The notes: generated by a model from the letters alone, not told the origin. DNA of 64,000 nucleotides from Alphaproteobacteria bacterium (GCA_028871455.1 JAGWNF010000010.1:38223-102222), one strand, 5' to 3'; positions 1 to 10,066 are shown, numbered from the stretch's first letter. Numbers and translations are program-made.

Positions 1-161
1 CAGTCGCGGCCCTGCAGCGCGAAGAAAGCCGGGGCAGCCACTATCGCAGCGATTTTCCGCGGCCATCTTCCGCGTCGGCGCGTCGCTCCTTCCTGCGGCT
101 CGCGGACTTGCAGCACGCCGCGCTGGCCATGGTCGATCGTCGCGTGCGCCTGGAGGCCTAG
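1..161 (+). CDS. nadB: L-aspartate oxidase, C-terminal end (partial)
   Basis: This is the last 52 codons (frame starting at base 3) of a gene that begins outside the window. The translated tail contains RREESRG-like and HYRSDFP sequence, the conserved C-terminal region of L-aspartate oxidase, the flavoprotein that oxidises aspartate to iminoaspartate in de novo NAD synthesis. The stop TAG at 159-161 lies three bases before the nadC start, so the two genes are almost certainly co-transcribed. The residue match is short but distinctive. The alternative, the succinate dehydrogenase/fumarate reductase flavoprotein tail, is less likely given the nadC neighbour. Confidence 0.85.
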   Translation, partial: VAALQREESRGSHYRSDFPRPSSASARRSFLRLADLQHAALAMVDRRVRLEA

Positions 162-164
162 GCG

Positions 165-1013
165 ATGGCCGTTCCCCCGCTGCCGTCGATCATGATCGAG
201 CCGTCGGTGCGCGCCGCGCTGCTCGAGGATCTCGGCCGTGCCGGCGATATCACCACCGACGCGGTCGTGCCGGTTGAGGCGCGCGCCGAGACCGCCCTCG
301 TCGCCCGCAGAGCCGGCGTCGTGGCGGGACTCGACTGCGCCCTGATGGCGTTCCGACTGATCGAGCCCGCCATCAAGACGGACGTCAAGCGGCCGGATGG
401 TAACGCGGTTGGCACGGGCGACGTGATCGCGACGATCGCCGGCCCGACGCGCGGTATCCTGTCGGCGGAGCGCGTCGCGCTCAATTTCCTCTGTCATCTG
501 AGCGGCATCGCCTCGGCGGCGGCGGTGATTGTGCGATCGATCAAGGGCCATCACGCGCGGCTCGTCTGCACGCGCAAGACCGTACCGGGCCTGCGCGCGC
601 TGCAGAAATACGCCGTGCGCGTCGGCGGCGGGTTCAACCATCGCTTCGGTCTCGATGACGGCGTGCTGATCAAGGACAACCACGTCGCTGCTGCCGGTGG
701 TCTGGCTGCTGCGGTCACGCGCGCCCGTGCCGCCATCGGCCACCTGGTCAAGATCGAGCTGGAGGTGGACACGCTGGCGCAGCTCGAAGAGGCGTTGCGG
801 CTGCCGGTCGATGCCGTGCTGCTCGACAACATGAGCCTCGACGAGCTCCGCCGCGCCGTCGCGCTGGCCGATGGCAGGCTGATCACCGAAGCGTCCGGCC
901 GGATCACGGCCGAGACCGCACCGGCCGTTGCCGCGACCGGCGTCGATCTGCTGTCGAGCGGCTGGCTCACGCACAGCGTGCCGGCGCTCGACATTGGTCT
1001 CGACTGGCGTTGA
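165..1013 (+). CDS. nadC: Nicotinate-nucleotide pyrophosphorylase (quinolinate phosphoribosyltransferase)
   Basis: This 282-residue protein converts quinolinate and PRPP to nicotinate mononucleotide, the third step of de novo NAD synthesis in the cytosol. The family signatures are clear: TRKTVPGLR followed by KYAVRVGGG and HRFGLDD (PRPP and quinolinate binding), LIKDNH, an LDNMS motif and a GRIT segment in the second half. The length is normal for the family. The ATG follows the nadB stop by three bases, which supports an nadBC operon with nadA presumably further upstream. Confidence 0.95.
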   Translation: MAVPPLPSIMIEPSVRAALLEDLGRAGDITTDAVVPVEARAETALVARRAGVVAGLDCALMAFRLIEPAIKTDVKRPDGNAVGTGDVIATIAGPTRGILSAERVALNFLCHLSGIASAAAVIVRSIKGHHARLVCTRKTVPGLRALQKYAVRVGGGFNHRFGLDDGVLIKDNHVAAAGGLAAAVTRARAAIGHLVKIELEVDTLAQLEEALRLPVDAVLLDNMSLDELRRAVALADGRLITEASGRITAETAPAVAATGVDLLSSGWLTHSVPALDIGLDWR

Positions 1014-1027
1014 GCGCGTCGCCGCGA

Positions 1028-1090
1028 GCGCGCTATATGACCGGCACGGTGATTCCAGTCGACGGCGGCCTGCGGCGCTATCAGTTCTAG
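1028..1090 (+). pseudogene. C-terminal scar of a short-chain dehydrogenase/reductase
   Basis: Right after nadC, a frame ending in TAG (1088-1090) reads ARYMTGTVIPVDGG and then LRRYQF. The MTG..IPVDGG block is the typical last 20 residues of SDR-family oxidoreductases. No start codon, Rossmann glycine motif or YxxxK catalytic site precedes it; nadC occupies that space. I read it as the surviving 3' end of a deleted SDR gene. The match is short, but the motif is specific to this family's C-terminus. Confidence 0.6.
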
Positions 1091-1113
1091 GCGAATTCGC
1101 GGCGGCGGCGCTG

Positions 1114-2328
1114 TCAGGCGCTGGTGATGACTTCGCGGCGTCCGGATAGCCATGCAAATGACGCGGAGAGCAGCGCCATGCCGGCGCCCAGCGCAAACAG
1201 CGCCGCGTAGGATCCGAGACGCGAAAAGATAAAGGCGCAGAGATAGCCGCCCACTGCGTAAATCACCGCGTAGGCGATGGTCATCCATCCCCACAGCTGC
1301 CGGTGGTGCTCGATCGGCACGAGCTCGGCAGCGCGGCCCGATCCCAGCGAGGTCGTCGCCAGGCCAAAGGCGCCGATGCCGAACGATGCGACGAACAACA
1401 CCGGGGCACCGGCCCAAATCGCCGGTGCGCCGACGCAAGCTGCCAATCCGACGAGCGTCAGCGTGTAGGTGCGCGCGAAGCCCAGCCGCTCGGCGACGAT
1501 GCCCGTCAGCATCGGTCCGCACGCGGCGCCCAGGCCGAGCACCGACCAATAAAAACCGCCGACGCCCAAACCCAGGCCGAGACCGCGGGCGACGAAGTCG
1601 GTCCAGTAGACCGTCGGCGGCGCGAAGGCGAGACCGATCAGGCCATAGGAGATCAACAGGCGGACGACCGTCCGCGTGAGAGGCGGTCGCGAGCCGCGTC
1701 CGTGTGCAATCCTTCCGGCGGTCGCCGCCGAGCGGCTGGAAGCGTCCGCCGGCCAGCCGCTCCACGCCGCGGCTGTCAGCCCGATGCCGATGGCACCAAG
1801 TACGATCCACGCGGCAGGCAGTCCGGCATGCACCAGCCAAGGCACGACGGTGCCCGACAGGGCGATGCCGGCGCCGACGCCGGTGAACACGATGCCGGCC
1901 ACGCGTCCGCGCCGTCCCACCGGCGTTACGGCGAGGACGGCGGTCGGTGCCAGCACCATCAGTACGCCGCCGATCGCGCCGGACGTCAGCCGCCAGAGAA
2001 AGTACCAGGCGAAGCCGAGTGGCGTCGCGCAAGCGACGAAACTCGCCGCACCGACGATCATCGCCGCCTTGACCAGCGCCATCGCCGGAACGTGCCGCGC
2101 CAGACGGCGCGTGCTCGCCGCGCCGACGAGGTAGCCGGCAAGGTTGGTGGCGCCGAGATACCCGGCTTGCGCAGCGGTGAACCAATGCGCCTGAACCAGC
2201 GCCGGGATCAGCGGCGTGAAGGCGAACCGCGACAGCCCGATGCCCAGCAGCAGCGCCGACAGGCCAGAGAAGGTGGTATGGCGTGGTCGCGCCGGACTCA
2301 TCGCGCGCGCTTCGGTTTCGGCGGTCAT
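1114..2328 (-). CDS. YbfB/YjiJ-family MFS transporter
   Basis: This 404-residue inner-membrane protein has about 12 hydrophobic segments. The N-terminal GIGLSRFAFTPLIP stretch and the following AGYLGATNLAGYL are typical of the YbfB/YjiJ branch of the major facilitator superfamily, whose substrates are mostly unknown. The frame stays open to 2427, but the ATG at 2328 has an AGGGA ribosome-binding site 6 bases upstream and gives a normal N-terminus, so I chose it. It lies tail to tail with nadC and 165 bases downstream of the next MFS gene on the same strand. Confidence 0.85.
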   Translation of the reverse strand: MTAETEARAMSPARPRHTTFSGLSALLLGIGLSRFAFTPLIPALVQAHWFTAAQAGYLGATNLAGYLVGAASTRRLARHVPAMALVKAAMIVGAASFVACATPLGFAWYFLWRLTSGAIGGVLMVLAPTAVLAVTPVGRRGRVAGIVFTGVGAGIALSGTVVPWLVHAGLPAAWIVLGAIGIGLTAAAWSGWPADASSRSAATAGRIAHGRGSRPPLTRTVVRLLISYGLIGLAFAPPTVYWTDFVARGLGLGLGVGGFYWSVLGLGAACGPMLTGIVAERLGFARTYTLTLVGLAACVGAPAIWAGAPVLFVASFGIGAFGLATTSLGSGRAAELVPIEHHRQLWGWMTIAYAVIYAVGGYLCAFIFSRLGSYAALFALGAGMALLSASFAWLSGRREVITSA

Positions 2329-2493
2329 CAGATTCCCTGGCGTTGTCGCGGCAACGTAACCGGTGCGGCGCGCGCCGCTAAATGCGTTATTGTGCGAGGA
2401 GGCATGCGCTCGGCTCGCGTGGCGCATGATGGGACGACCGCCATCGTCGCCGGCTGCCGCCAGGGTCTCGGCCGAGCCCGCGTAAGGCGCCGA

Positions 2494-3924
2494 CTACAAG
2501 TCCATCGACAGCGGCGCCGCGATGTCCTCGAGCGATCGCCGCTCGGCATTGACGCCGATCGCGCCCTCGACCGCGGCCGCTCCCACCATCAAGCCGGCGG
2601 CCAGCAGGTAGCCCCACATCAAGGCGTCGCGCGAACCGCTCTGGATCAGGATTCCGAACAGCGACGGGCCCGCGATACCACCGATCGCCGCACCGAAGGC
2701 GTAGAACAGGGCGATGATCAACGCGCGCAGCTCAAGCGGAAAGGTCTCGCCGACGGTGAGATAGGCGGCGCTCGCGGCAGCGGAGGCAATGAAGAAGATC
2801 GCCGTCCACAACGCGGTCTGGTCGGCGGCGCCGAGTGCGCCGAACGCGAAGAGCAGCGCCGTCGCCGCCATCAAGGCGCCCGCCAGGCCGTAGGTCAGTG
2901 TGATCATGACGCGGCGGCCGATGGTGTCGAACAGGCGCCCGAGCAGCAGCGGGCCCAGAAAATTCCCGGCGGCGAAGGCGAGAATGTACGCGCCCACGCG
3001 ATCCGCCGGCACGGCATAGAAACGCCGCAGCACCAGCGCGTAAGTGAAGAACACGGCGTTATAGCAGAATGCCTGAGCCGCCATGAGTGTTAGCCCAAGC
3101 AGCGTGCGTCGTGGATAACGGCGCAGCAGGACGGTGGCGAGCTCGACTAGGCTCACCGGTCCGCGCGGCACAAGCCGGATCGGCTTGCCGGCGGGACGGG
3201 GCAGCGCGCCAGCGCGACCGCCGACGCGGGCCTCGATCTCGCGCACGACGCGCTCGGCCTCGGCCAGGCGACCATGTGTCATCAGCCAGCGCGGACTCTC
3301 GGGCACCAACCGGCGCAGCATGACGACGCCTAAGCCGAGCGCGCCGCCAATGCCGAACGCGAGCCGCCAGCCGAGCCACGGCGGCAGCAGACGTGGATCG
3401 AGCAGCGCCAGGGACGAACCCGCGCCGAGCGCGGCGCCGATCCAGAAGGTGCCGTTAACGGCGAGGTCGGTCCAGCCGCGCGCCCGCGCCGGAATCAGCT
3501 CGTCGATCGCGGAGTTGATCGCCGCGTATTCGCCGCCGATGCCAGCGCCGGTGCCGAAGCGGAACACGGCGAACGAGACAAAATTCCAGGAGAATCCGGT
3601 GGCGATCGTCGCCGCGGCGTAGACCAGAACCGTGATGCTGAACAGCCGCTTGCGCCCGTAGAGATCGGTCAACTGGCCGAATCCAAGCGCGCCGAGGATC
3701 GCGCCGGCAAGGTAGGCGCTGGCCGCGAAGCCGATCTGGCTCTCGCTCATCGACAGCCCGTTGGGTCCGGCGAAGGCGCCCGACAGCGAGCCGACCAGCG
3801 TGACCTCGAGGCCGTCGAGAATCCAGGTTATGCCGAGTGCGGCGATGACGAGCCAGTGAAAGCGCTGCCACGGCAGGCGATCGAGCCGCGCGGGTATGTC
3901 GGTCTCATAGGATCGTTCGGCCAT
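2494..3924 (-). CDS. MFS transporter, sugar-porter/metabolite:H+ symporter type
   Basis: This 476-residue inner-membrane transporter has 12 predicted membrane segments. Sugar-porter-type signatures are visible: DLYGRKR after the second segment, PESPRWLM before the central loop, and DTIGRR in the second half. A central hydrophilic loop (about residues 205-255) separates the two six-helix halves. This group carries sugars, aromatic acids or other organic acids by proton symport; the substrate cannot be read from the sequence. The gene sits beside tRNA-Gln and reads away from it. Confidence 0.85.
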   Translation of the reverse strand: MAERSYETDIPARLDRLPWQRFHWLVIAALGITWILDGLEVTLVGSLSGAFAGPNGLSMSESQIGFAASAYLAGAILGALGFGQLTDLYGRKRLFSITVLVYAAATIATGFSWNFVSFAVFRFGTGAGIGGEYAAINSAIDELIPARARGWTDLAVNGTFWIGAALGAGSSLALLDPRLLPPWLGWRLAFGIGGALGLGVVMLRRLVPESPRWLMTHGRLAEAERVVREIEARVGGRAGALPRPAGKPIRLVPRGPVSLVELATVLLRRYPRRTLLGLTLMAAQAFCYNAVFFTYALVLRRFYAVPADRVGAYILAFAAGNFLGPLLLGRLFDTIGRRVMITLTYGLAGALMAATALLFAFGALGAADQTALWTAIFFIASAAASAAYLTVGETFPLELRALIIALFYAFGAAIGGIAGPSLFGILIQSGSRDALMWGYLLAAGLMVGAAAVEGAIGVNAERRSLEDIAAPLSMDL

Positions 3925-3971
3925 GCCCGCCTCGCCGCGATCAAATCCCGCGGCACGTCATTGCTGTTGCG

Positions 3972-4046
3972 TGGCTGGGGCGGGAGGATTCGAACCTCCG
4001 TATCGCGGAATCAAAATCCGCTGCCTTACCACTTGGCGACGCCCCA
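3972..4046 (-). tRNA. tRNA-Gln (anticodon TTG)
   Basis: On the minus strand the sequence folds into a full cloverleaf. The acceptor stem TGGGGCG pairs with CGCCCCA, the anticodon loop holds TTTTGAT with anticodon TTG, and the T arm carries GGTTCGAATCC. The discriminator base is G, as expected for glutamine tRNAs, and CCA is encoded (complement of 3972-3974). The anticodon and discriminator both support glutamine. Confidence 0.97.
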
Positions 4047-4228
4047 ATCCGATGGCACGACGCGGCCAGATCGCGCGTCCGCGCGACCTTAGCGGCTGCG
4101 GCGAGGAGCCGCAACCAACGCCGCCCGAGTCCAGTTTATGTCGGCGGACTTGCGGGTTGACGGCGGCCGGCGTGGCGGGCCAAGGTGCCGCGCGTTCTCC
4201 GGGTTTGAGCCGCGAATCGTTCTGCTTC

Positions 4229-6253
4229 ATGAGCGCCACAACCGAGGTCAAGACCGCCGTCGCGCTGCCGCTACCGAAGCCGCGCGATCCGCAACTGTGG
4301 CGCATGGCGAACTGCCTGCGGGCGCTGGCGATGGACGCGGTCGAGAAGGCCAAAAGCGGCCACCCCGGCATGCCGATGGGCATGGCCGACGTGGCGACCG
4401 TGCTCTTCACCAAATTCCTCAAGTTCGACCCGGCCGATCCCGATTGGCCCGATCGCGACCGATTCATTCTCTCGGCCGGTCACGGCTCGATGCTGCTCTA
4501 TGGGCTGCTCTATCTTCTCGGCTATCCCGAGATGACGATCGGCGAAATCGAGAATTTCCGTCAACTCGGCAGCCGGACCGCTGGTCATCCGGAGCGCGGC
4601 CACGCGCCGGGCATCGAGGTGACCACCGGGCCGCTCAGCCAGGGACTGGCCAATTCGGTCGGTATGGCGCTGGCCGAGAGGATTCTCAATGCACGTTTCG
4701 ACGACGCGCTGGTCGATCATCACACCTATGTATTCGCCGGCGACGGCTGCCTGATGGAAGGCCTGAGCCACGAGGCGCTTGGCCTTGCCGGCCACCTGAG
4801 GCTCAAGAGGCTCATCGTCTTCTGGGACAACAACTCGATCTCGATCGACGGCGCGACATCGCTGGCCACGGACGACGACCAGATCGCGCGTTTCAAGGCG
4901 CATGGCTGGAACACGCTCTCAATCGACGGTCACGACACCGATCAGATCGCCGACGCGATCGCGCAAGCGCAGCGCAGCGACCGGCCGACCATGATCGCCT
5001 GCCGGACGGTGATCGCCTTCGGCGCGCCGACCAAGGCCGGCACCTCGGCGGCGCACGGCTCGCCGCTCGGTGCCGACGAAATCGCCAGCGCGCGACGCCG
5101 TCTCGACTGGGATTCGCCGCCCTTCGTGATTCCGGACGATCTGATGAAGGCATGGCGCGCCGCCGCCGCGCGCGGGGTCAAGGCCCGCGACGCCTGGCGT
5201 CAGCGGCTCGCCGCCGCGCGCGCCGAAGATCGCGACGAGCTGACACGTCGGATGGCAGGCGAATTGCCGGCAGAGTGGTGCGCGGCGCTGGCGAACGCCG
5301 CCAAAAGCTTCGCCACCGAAAGGAAGAAAGAAGCGACCCGGCAATCCTCGGGTCGCTGTCTCGAGACGCTGCTGCCGACGATTCCAGAACTGATCGGCGG
5401 CTCGGCCGATCTGACGCCATCCAACAACACCATGATCAAGGGCCAGAAGGTACTCACGGCGGGCGCCTATGATGGCCGCTATATCCACTATGGCATCCGC
5501 GAGCACGGCATGGCCGCGGCGATGAACGGCATGGCGGCGCATGGCGGCATCGTGCCGTATGGCGGGAGCTTCCTGGTGTTCACCGATTATTGTCGACCAT
5601 CGATCCGGCTGGCGGCGCTGATGAAGCTGCGCGTTATCTTCGTCATGACGCATGACTCGATCGGCCTTGGCGAGGACGGTCCGACGCACCAACCGGTCGA
5701 GCACTTGGCGGCGCTGCGCGCGATTCCGAATCTCAATGTCTTCCGTCCGGCGGACGCTGTCGAAACCGCCGAATGCTGGATGCTGGCGCTGGAAAATTTC
5801 ACCACGCCGTCGATCCTGGCGCTGTCGCGCCAGGGCTTGCCGGCGTTGCGGACCGATGTGTCCGCGAACCGGTCGGCGCGCGGCGCCTATGTCCTCGCCG
5901 AAGCGGTTGGTCCGCGCGCGGTGACGCTGCTGGCGACCGGCTCGGAAGTCGCCATCGCGATGGCGGCGCGTGAGCAGCTTGCGGGGGCGAAGATCGCCGC
6001 GGCCGTCGTCTCGATGCCGTGCTGGGAACTCTTCGAGCGGCAGGACGAGGCCTACAAGCGGTCCGTGCTCGGCAATTCACCGCGTGTCGCGGTCGAAGCG
6101 GCCTGCCGCGAGGGCTGGGACCGCTATCTCGCACCCAAGGGCACGTTCGTCGGCATGACGGGTTTTGGTGCCTCGGCGCCAGCCGACGCTCTATATAAGC
6201 ATTTCAACATCACGCCTGAGGCGGTGGCCGCCGCCGCAAAGGCGTTGCTTTAG
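4229..6253 (+). CDS. tkt: Transketolase
   Basis: This 674-residue thiamin-diphosphate enzyme transfers two-carbon units between sugar phosphates in the pentose phosphate pathway, and in the Calvin cycle where that is present. It has the N-terminal [10 protein letters not shown] substrate-binding motif, the ThDP/Mg site GDGCLMEG followed by DNNSISIDG, the pyrimidine domain with GIREHGM and [13 protein letters not shown], and a C-terminal domain. The frame is open from 3923, but the ATG at 4229 gives the standard transketolase N-terminus and length. Gap follows after 8 bases, forming the start of a central-carbon operon. Confidence 0.95.
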   Translation: MSATTEVKTAVALPLPKPRDPQLWRMANCLRALAMDAVEKAKSGHPGMPMGMADVATVLFTKFLKFDPADPDWPDRDRFILSAGHGSMLLYGLLYLLGYPEMTIGEIENFRQLGSRTAGHPERGHAPGIEVTTGPLSQGLANSVGMALAERILNARFDDALVDHHTYVFAGDGCLMEGLSHEALGLAGHLRLKRLIVFWDNNSISIDGATSLATDDDQIARFKAHGWNTLSIDGHDTDQIADAIAQAQRSDRPTMIACRTVIAFGAPTKAGTSAAHGSPLGADEIASARRRLDWDSPPFVIPDDLMKAWRAAAARGVKARDAWRQRLAAARAEDRDELTRRMAGELPAEWCAALANAAKSFATERKKEATRQSSGRCLETLLPTIPELIGGSADLTPSNNTMIKGQKVLTAGAYDGRYIHYGIREHGMAAAMNGMAAHGGIVPYGGSFLVFTDYCRPSIRLAALMKLRVIFVMTHDSIGLGEDGPTHQPVEHLAALRAIPNLNVFRPADAVETAECWMLALENFTTPSILALSRQGLPALRTDVSANRSARGAYVLAEAVGPRAVTLLATGSEVAIAMAAREQLAGAKIAAAVVSMPCWELFERQDEAYKRSVLGNSPRVAVEAACREGWDRYLAPKGTFVGMTGFGASAPADALYKHFNITPEAVAAAAKALL

Positions 6254-6261
6254 GAGGCAGC

Positions 6262-7272
6262 ATGGCCGTTCGTGTCGCCATCAGTGGCTTTGGTCGTATT
6301 GGTCGCTTGGTGTTGCGCGCGCTGCACGAGCAGAACCGGGACGACGTTCAGTGCGTCGCGATCAACGATCTGGGCTCGGTGCATGCTAACGCGCACCTTC
6401 TCAAGTTCGACAGTGTGCACGGCCGCTTCGATGGCGAGATCAAGACCGGTGATGATTGGATGGATATCGGCAAGGGGCCGATCAAGGTGCTGGCCGAGCG
6501 TGATCCCGCGAAGCTGCCGTGGAAGGAGTTCAAGATCGACGTGGCGCTCGAATGCACCGGCCACTTCACCAAGCGTGACGCTGCCGCGAAACATCTCGAG
6601 GCTGGCGCCAAGCGCGTCATCGTTTCGGCGCCGGCGGACGGCGCCGACATGACGGTCGTACTCGGCGTGAACAGTGACAACCTCAAATCTGAGCACAAGG
6701 TGCTGTCGAACGGATCGTGCACGACCAATTGCCTTGCGCCGGTCGTCTATGTGCTCAATGAAGGTCTCGGGATCGAGCAGGGCTACATGACCACCATCCA
6801 CTCTTACACCGGCGACCAGCACACGATCGATACGCTGCACAAGGATCTGCGTCGCGCTCGCGCGGCCGGTCTCAATATGGTCCCGACTTCGACCGGCGCC
6901 GCCAAGGCGCTCGGCCTTGTGATTCCGGCGCTGCAGGGCAAGCTCGACGGCACCGCCATTCGCGTACCGACCCCCGACGTCTCGCTTATCGATTTCAAGT
7001 TCTCCTCGGCGCGGGACACCAGCAAGGACGAGATCAACGAGCTGATGACCAAGGCGGCCAACTCGAACCGCTTCAAGGGCATCCTGGCGGTTAACAAGGA
7101 CGAAGTGGTGTCGAGCGACTTCATTCACGATTCTCATAGCTCGACGTTCGACCTGACGCAGACCGTCGTCATGGGCAAGCGCTTCTGCCGGGTGCTGGCC
7201 TGGTACGACAACGAGTGGGGGTTCTCGAACCGCATGGTCGAAGTTGCCGCGCTGGTCGGCGGATTGGGCTGA
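6262..7272 (+). CDS. gap: Glyceraldehyde-3-phosphate dehydrogenase, type I
   Basis: This 336-residue enzyme oxidises glyceraldehyde 3-phosphate to 1,3-bisphosphoglycerate using NAD(P). The N-terminal SGFGRIGR binds the cofactor, the catalytic cysteine is Cys153 in SNGSCTTNC, and the C-terminal WYDNEWGFSNRM is intact. Residues DLG follow the second strand of the Rossmann fold, which is compatible with NAD use. A GGAGG ribosome-binding site lies just before the ATG. The gene continues the tkt operon. In many alphaproteobacteria pgk follows here, but in this window an unrelated small gene takes that place. Confidence 0.96.
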   Translation: MAVRVAISGFGRIGRLVLRALHEQNRDDVQCVAINDLGSVHANAHLLKFDSVHGRFDGEIKTGDDWMDIGKGPIKVLAERDPAKLPWKEFKIDVALECTGHFTKRDAAAKHLEAGAKRVIVSAPADGADMTVVLGVNSDNLKSEHKVLSNGSCTTNCLAPVVYVLNEGLGIEQGYMTTIHSYTGDQHTIDTLHKDLRRARAAGLNMVPTSTGAAKALGLVIPALQGKLDGTAIRVPTPDVSLIDFKFSSARDTSKDEINELMTKAANSNRFKGILAVNKDEVVSSDFIHDSHSSTFDLTQTVVMGKRFCRVLAWYDNEWGFSNRMVEVAALVGGLG

Positions 7273-7279
7273 ACCGCTT

Positions 7280-7687
7280 ATGGCGAGGCGCATCGTCGTC
7301 CACTCGTTCGCCCAGGCGCGCGCGGCGCTCGCCGCGGCCGCGGCGCTGGGGATGGACGTGACGCTGGCAAGCGCACCGGCCGCCGGCGGCTATGCCGGTC
7401 CCGGCTGGTTCAAGGCGCTGATCGACGACGCACGGCGCGCCGTGCCCAACGCCCGCTGCGATACGGTGCTCAATTGCGGCGCGGCGCCGGGTATGGCGTT
7501 TGCGGCCATGCGTCTCGGCTTTAAGCGTATTCGCCTCGCAGGCAATGCCGAAGCCGTACGCCGGCTCGCGGCCATCGGCGCCGCGATTGAATCCGGCGAG
7601 GAACCGGTGCTCGATTTGCGCGGCTTGCGCCGGCCGGAGGCGCGCTGCCGCGCTTGGCTTGCGGGTGGCGCGGTGACGCGGCCCTAG
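7280..7687 (+). CDS. Small conserved-looking protein between gap and fba, function unknown
   Basis: This frame encodes 135 residues starting ARRIVVHSFAQARAALAAA. I do not recognise a named family. It is alanine-rich, has no membrane segment or signal peptide, and reads like a small alpha/beta domain: a predicted strand-helix start, then DTVLNCGAAPGMA with a Cys-Gly pair, then FKRIRLAGNAEAVRRLA. The ATG at 7280 is 8 bases after the gap stop and the gene is tightly packed before fba, so it is probably co-transcribed with the glycolytic genes. A role tied to that pathway is only a contextual inference. Confidence 0.65.
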   Translation: MARRIVVHSFAQARAALAAAAALGMDVTLASAPAAGGYAGPGWFKALIDDARRAVPNARCDTVLNCGAAPGMAFAAMRLGFKRIRLAGNAEAVRRLAAIGAAIESGEEPVLDLRGLRRPEARCRAWLAGGAVTRP

Positions 7688-7722
7688 GGCTTCCGCTAGA
7701 TCCGGCGCAAAGGGAAGGCGAT

Positions 7723-8655
7723 ATGGCGACAGTCACGAAAGCGATCCAAAAGATTCTCGACGGCTACGAGAGTGACAATCCGAAAACCAAGGCCAATCTC
7801 GCCCGCATCCTGATGCAGGGGAAGCTCGGTGGCACTGGGAAGCTGGTGATTCTGCCGGTCGACCAGGGTTTCGAGCACGGTCCCGCGCGCAGCTTCGCGC
7901 CCAATCCCCCGGCCTACGATCCGCACTATCACTTCAAGCTGGCAATCGATGCGGGGCTTTCGGCTTATGCCGCGCCGCTCGGCATGCTTGAGGCCGGTGC
8001 CAGGACCTTCGCCGGCAAGATTCCGACCATCCTCAAATGCAACTCGGCCAACAGCCTGTCGCGCTTGAAAGAGGCGGCGGATCAGGCGGTGACCGCCTCG
8101 GTCAAGGACGCCGTCCGGCTCAAATGCGCGGCGATCGGCTTCACCATCTATCCGGGTTCGGACAGGGCCTATGATCAGATGGAAGAGATCGCTGAGCTTG
8201 GCCGCGAGGCGAAAGCGGCGGGTCTCGCGGTCGTCATCTGGTCCTATCCGCGCGGCGGCAATCTGTCGAAAGAGGGCGAGACGGCGATCGATATCTGCGC
8301 CTATGCGGCACACATGGCGGCGCTCCTGGGCGCGCATATCATCAAGGTCAAGCCGCCGACGGCGTATCTCGAGCTCGAAGCGGCGAAGAAGGTCTACGAA
8401 GCGCAACGGATCGATATTTCGACGGCCGCTGCGCGCATCCGGCACGTCGTCCAGGCATGCTTCGACGGCAAGCGAATCGTCGTCTTCTCCGGCGGCGAGG
8501 CCAGGGACATCGAAGGCGTCTACAACGAAGTGCGCGCGGTGCGCGACGGCGGCGGCAATGGGTCGATCATCGGCCGCAACACCTTCCAGCGGCCGCGCGA
8601 CGAAGCTCTCAAGATGCTCGGCCAGATCATTCGGATCTATCGCGGCGAGGCGTGA
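7723..8655 (+). CDS. fba: Class I fructose-bisphosphate aldolase (FbaB/DhnA type)
   Basis: This 310-residue Schiff-base aldolase splits fructose 1,6-bisphosphate to the two triose phosphates. It shows the FbaB/DeoC-like pattern: [10 protein letters not shown] near the N-terminus, [18 protein letters not shown], and IIKVKPPT, where the lysine of VKP is the likely Schiff-base residue. VVFSGGEA and [10 protein letters not shown] form the phosphate-binding end. The frame extends back to 7654, but the ATG at 7723 follows an AGGGAAGG ribosome-binding site. Its stop overlaps the GTG start of thiE. Confidence 0.92.
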   Translation: MATVTKAIQKILDGYESDNPKTKANLARILMQGKLGGTGKLVILPVDQGFEHGPARSFAPNPPAYDPHYHFKLAIDAGLSAYAAPLGMLEAGARTFAGKIPTILKCNSANSLSRLKEAADQAVTASVKDAVRLKCAAIGFTIYPGSDRAYDQMEEIAELGREAKAAGLAVVIWSYPRGGNLSKEGETAIDICAYAAHMAALLGAHIIKVKPPTAYLELEAAKKVYEAQRIDISTAAARIRHVVQACFDGKRIVVFSGGEARDIEGVYNEVRAVRDGGGNGSIIGRNTFQRPRDEALKMLGQIIRIYRGEA

Positions 8656-9275
8656 CCCGCCTCTATCTCATCACGCCGCCGGCATTCGATCTGTCGGTTT
8701 TCGCGCGTTCTCTCGCCGCCGCACTCGACGCTGGCGACGTCGCCTGCGTGCAGCTGCGTCTCAAACCGGCGGATGACGACGCTATCCGCCGCGCGGCCGA
8801 CATGTTGCGGCCGATTGCGCAGGATCGCGGCGTCGCTTTCCTGATGAACGACCGCGCCGATCTGGCGCTCGCCTGCGGCTGCGACGGCGTCCATGTCGGT
8901 CAGGAGGACACACCTTACGACGAAGCGCGCCGGTTGCTGGGTCCAGACCGGATCGTGGGTGTCACGTGTCACGCGAGCCGCGACTTGGCGCTGGAGGCGG
9001 CCGAGAAGGGGGCGGATTATGTCGCCTTCGGCGCTTTCTTCCCCACCCCAACCAAGATCGCCAAAGGCGCCGCCGATCCCGAGTTGCTCCGCTGGTGGAG
9101 CGCGGCGACCACCGTGCCCTGTGTTGCGATCGGCGGCATCACGCCGGCGAATTGCGCGCCTTTGGTGACAGCCGGTGCCGATTTTCTCGCGGTTGTCGCC
9201 GCCGTGTGGAATCATCCGCAAGGTCCAGCCGCGGCGGTCAGGGCCTTCGTCGAGGCGATGGCCGCCGTGCGCTGA
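8652..9275 (+). CDS. thiE: Thiamin-phosphate synthase (thiamine monophosphate synthase)
   Basis: This 207-residue TIM-barrel protein joins the thiazole and pyrimidine halves of thiamin. Matching motifs are [49 protein letters not shown] and VAIGGIT, in the right order. The GTG start at 8652 overlaps the fba stop (GTGA), which implies translational coupling. Linking thiamin synthesis to an operon that begins with the ThDP enzyme transketolase makes metabolic sense. A lone ThiE-like protein of other function is possible but unlikely given the complete motifs. Confidence 0.88.
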   Translation: MTRLYLITPPAFDLSVFARSLAAALDAGDVACVQLRLKPADDDAIRRAADMLRPIAQDRGVAFLMNDRADLALACGCDGVHVGQEDTPYDEARRLLGPDRIVGVTCHASRDLALEAAEKGADYVAFGAFFPTPTKIAKGAADPELLRWWSAATTVPCVAIGGITPANCAPLVTAGADFLAVVAAVWNHPQGPAAAVRAFVEAMAAVR

Positions 9276-9295
9276 CAAGGCGCGGGCGATCTCCG

Positions 9296-10015
9296 ATGGT
9301 TGTAACCACAGGCGAGGCAGTGGTGCCGGCAGCGCGTGAGCGTCGCGGCATGCTGCCGCCATGGGCGCTGATCGCCGCGGCGGCCGTCCACCTGCTGCCG
9401 GTGCTGATCGTCCTATGGCACTGGCCGGCCTCTCCGCCGCCGCCGCTGAAGACGATCGAGGTCACGCTGGTGCGGCCGCCGCCCAAGTCGGCGGCGAAGC
9501 CGCCCGCGACCGCCGCACTCCGGCCGCGCGAGTCCGGCCAGGACCAGACGACCGAAGCGAAGAAGACCGACAAACCGGAACCGGCGCCACCGCCACGGGC
9601 GCAGGTGCACCCGGCGCGAGAAGCGCGGCACGCCGCGGTGGCAACGCCGAAGCCGGCGGCCGAGGGCTTGCGGGTGCTGCAGCTGCGTCTGCCGCAGCGC
9701 GGCAGCACCGACCGCAACCTGGCCGGCGATCCCTATCTCAACGACCTCATGCATCGCATCGAGGGCAATCGGGTCTATCCGCCGGCTTCGGCCTTCTACG
9801 GCGCGACCGAGCGCACCGTGGTCTACAGCGTCGGTGTCGATCCGGGCGGGACGGTGAGCACCATCACGTTGCTCGCTTCGTCGGGCCAAAGCCTGATCGA
9901 CGAGGCGGCGCGGCAGATGATCGCGGCCAGCACACCGTTTCCGCGTCTGCCCACCGATCTGCCGCAGATTCGCACGTCGATCGTCATCTTCATTCCGGTC
10001 TATCCGCATGGATAA
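9296..10015 (+). CDS. TonB-family energy-transducer-like protein
   Basis: This 239-residue protein has one N-terminal membrane segment (about residues 20-42), a proline/lysine-rich periplasmic linker, and a C-terminal TonB-like domain with NRVYPPAS, YSVGVDPGGTV and EAARQMI. TonB proteins couple ExbB/ExbD proton flow to outer-membrane receptors. No exbBD or receptor gene is adjacent, so it may serve another envelope task. It starts 20 bases after thiE and may be read from the same transcript. Confidence 0.8.
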   Translation: MVVTTGEAVVPAARERRGMLPPWALIAAAAVHLLPVLIVLWHWPASPPPPLKTIEVTLVRPPPKSAAKPPATAALRPRESGQDQTTEAKKTDKPEPAPPPRAQVHPAREARHAAVATPKPAAEGLRVLQLRLPQRGSTDRNLAGDPYLNDLMHRIEGNRVYPPASAFYGATERTVVYSVGVDPGGTVSTITLLASSGQSLIDEAARQMIAASTPFPRLPTDLPQIRTSIVIFIPVYPHG

Positions 10016-10040
10016 GCGGAACAGACTCGACAATGCATGT

Positions 10041-10066
10041 ATAGTACTATAGCACTATTATACTAT
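10041..10066 (+). promoter_or_regulatory. Candidate operator: three ACTAT repeats at 8-base spacing
   Basis: ACTAT occurs at 10046, 10054 and 10062, exactly 8 bases apart. The first copy is also the right half of the perfect palindrome ATAGTACTAT, and the outer ends TATAGTA/TACTATA form an inverted repeat. This AT-rich block sits 25 bases before a small gene with a ribbon-helix-helix-like N-terminus in otherwise GC-rich DNA. Evenly spaced repeats of this kind are typical operators for such dimers, so autoregulation is likely but inferred. Confidence 0.55.

Noticed and set aside
551..2185. 544-residue open frame on the minus strand, and long plus-strand frames across the MFS genes (1303-3093)
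   Set aside because: They are arginine/proline-rich shadows of nadC and the MFS genes in GC-rich DNA, with no family features.
3923..4228. 102-residue N-terminal extension of transketolase
   Set aside because: It overlaps the tRNA-Gln gene and the family starts at the ATG at 4229.
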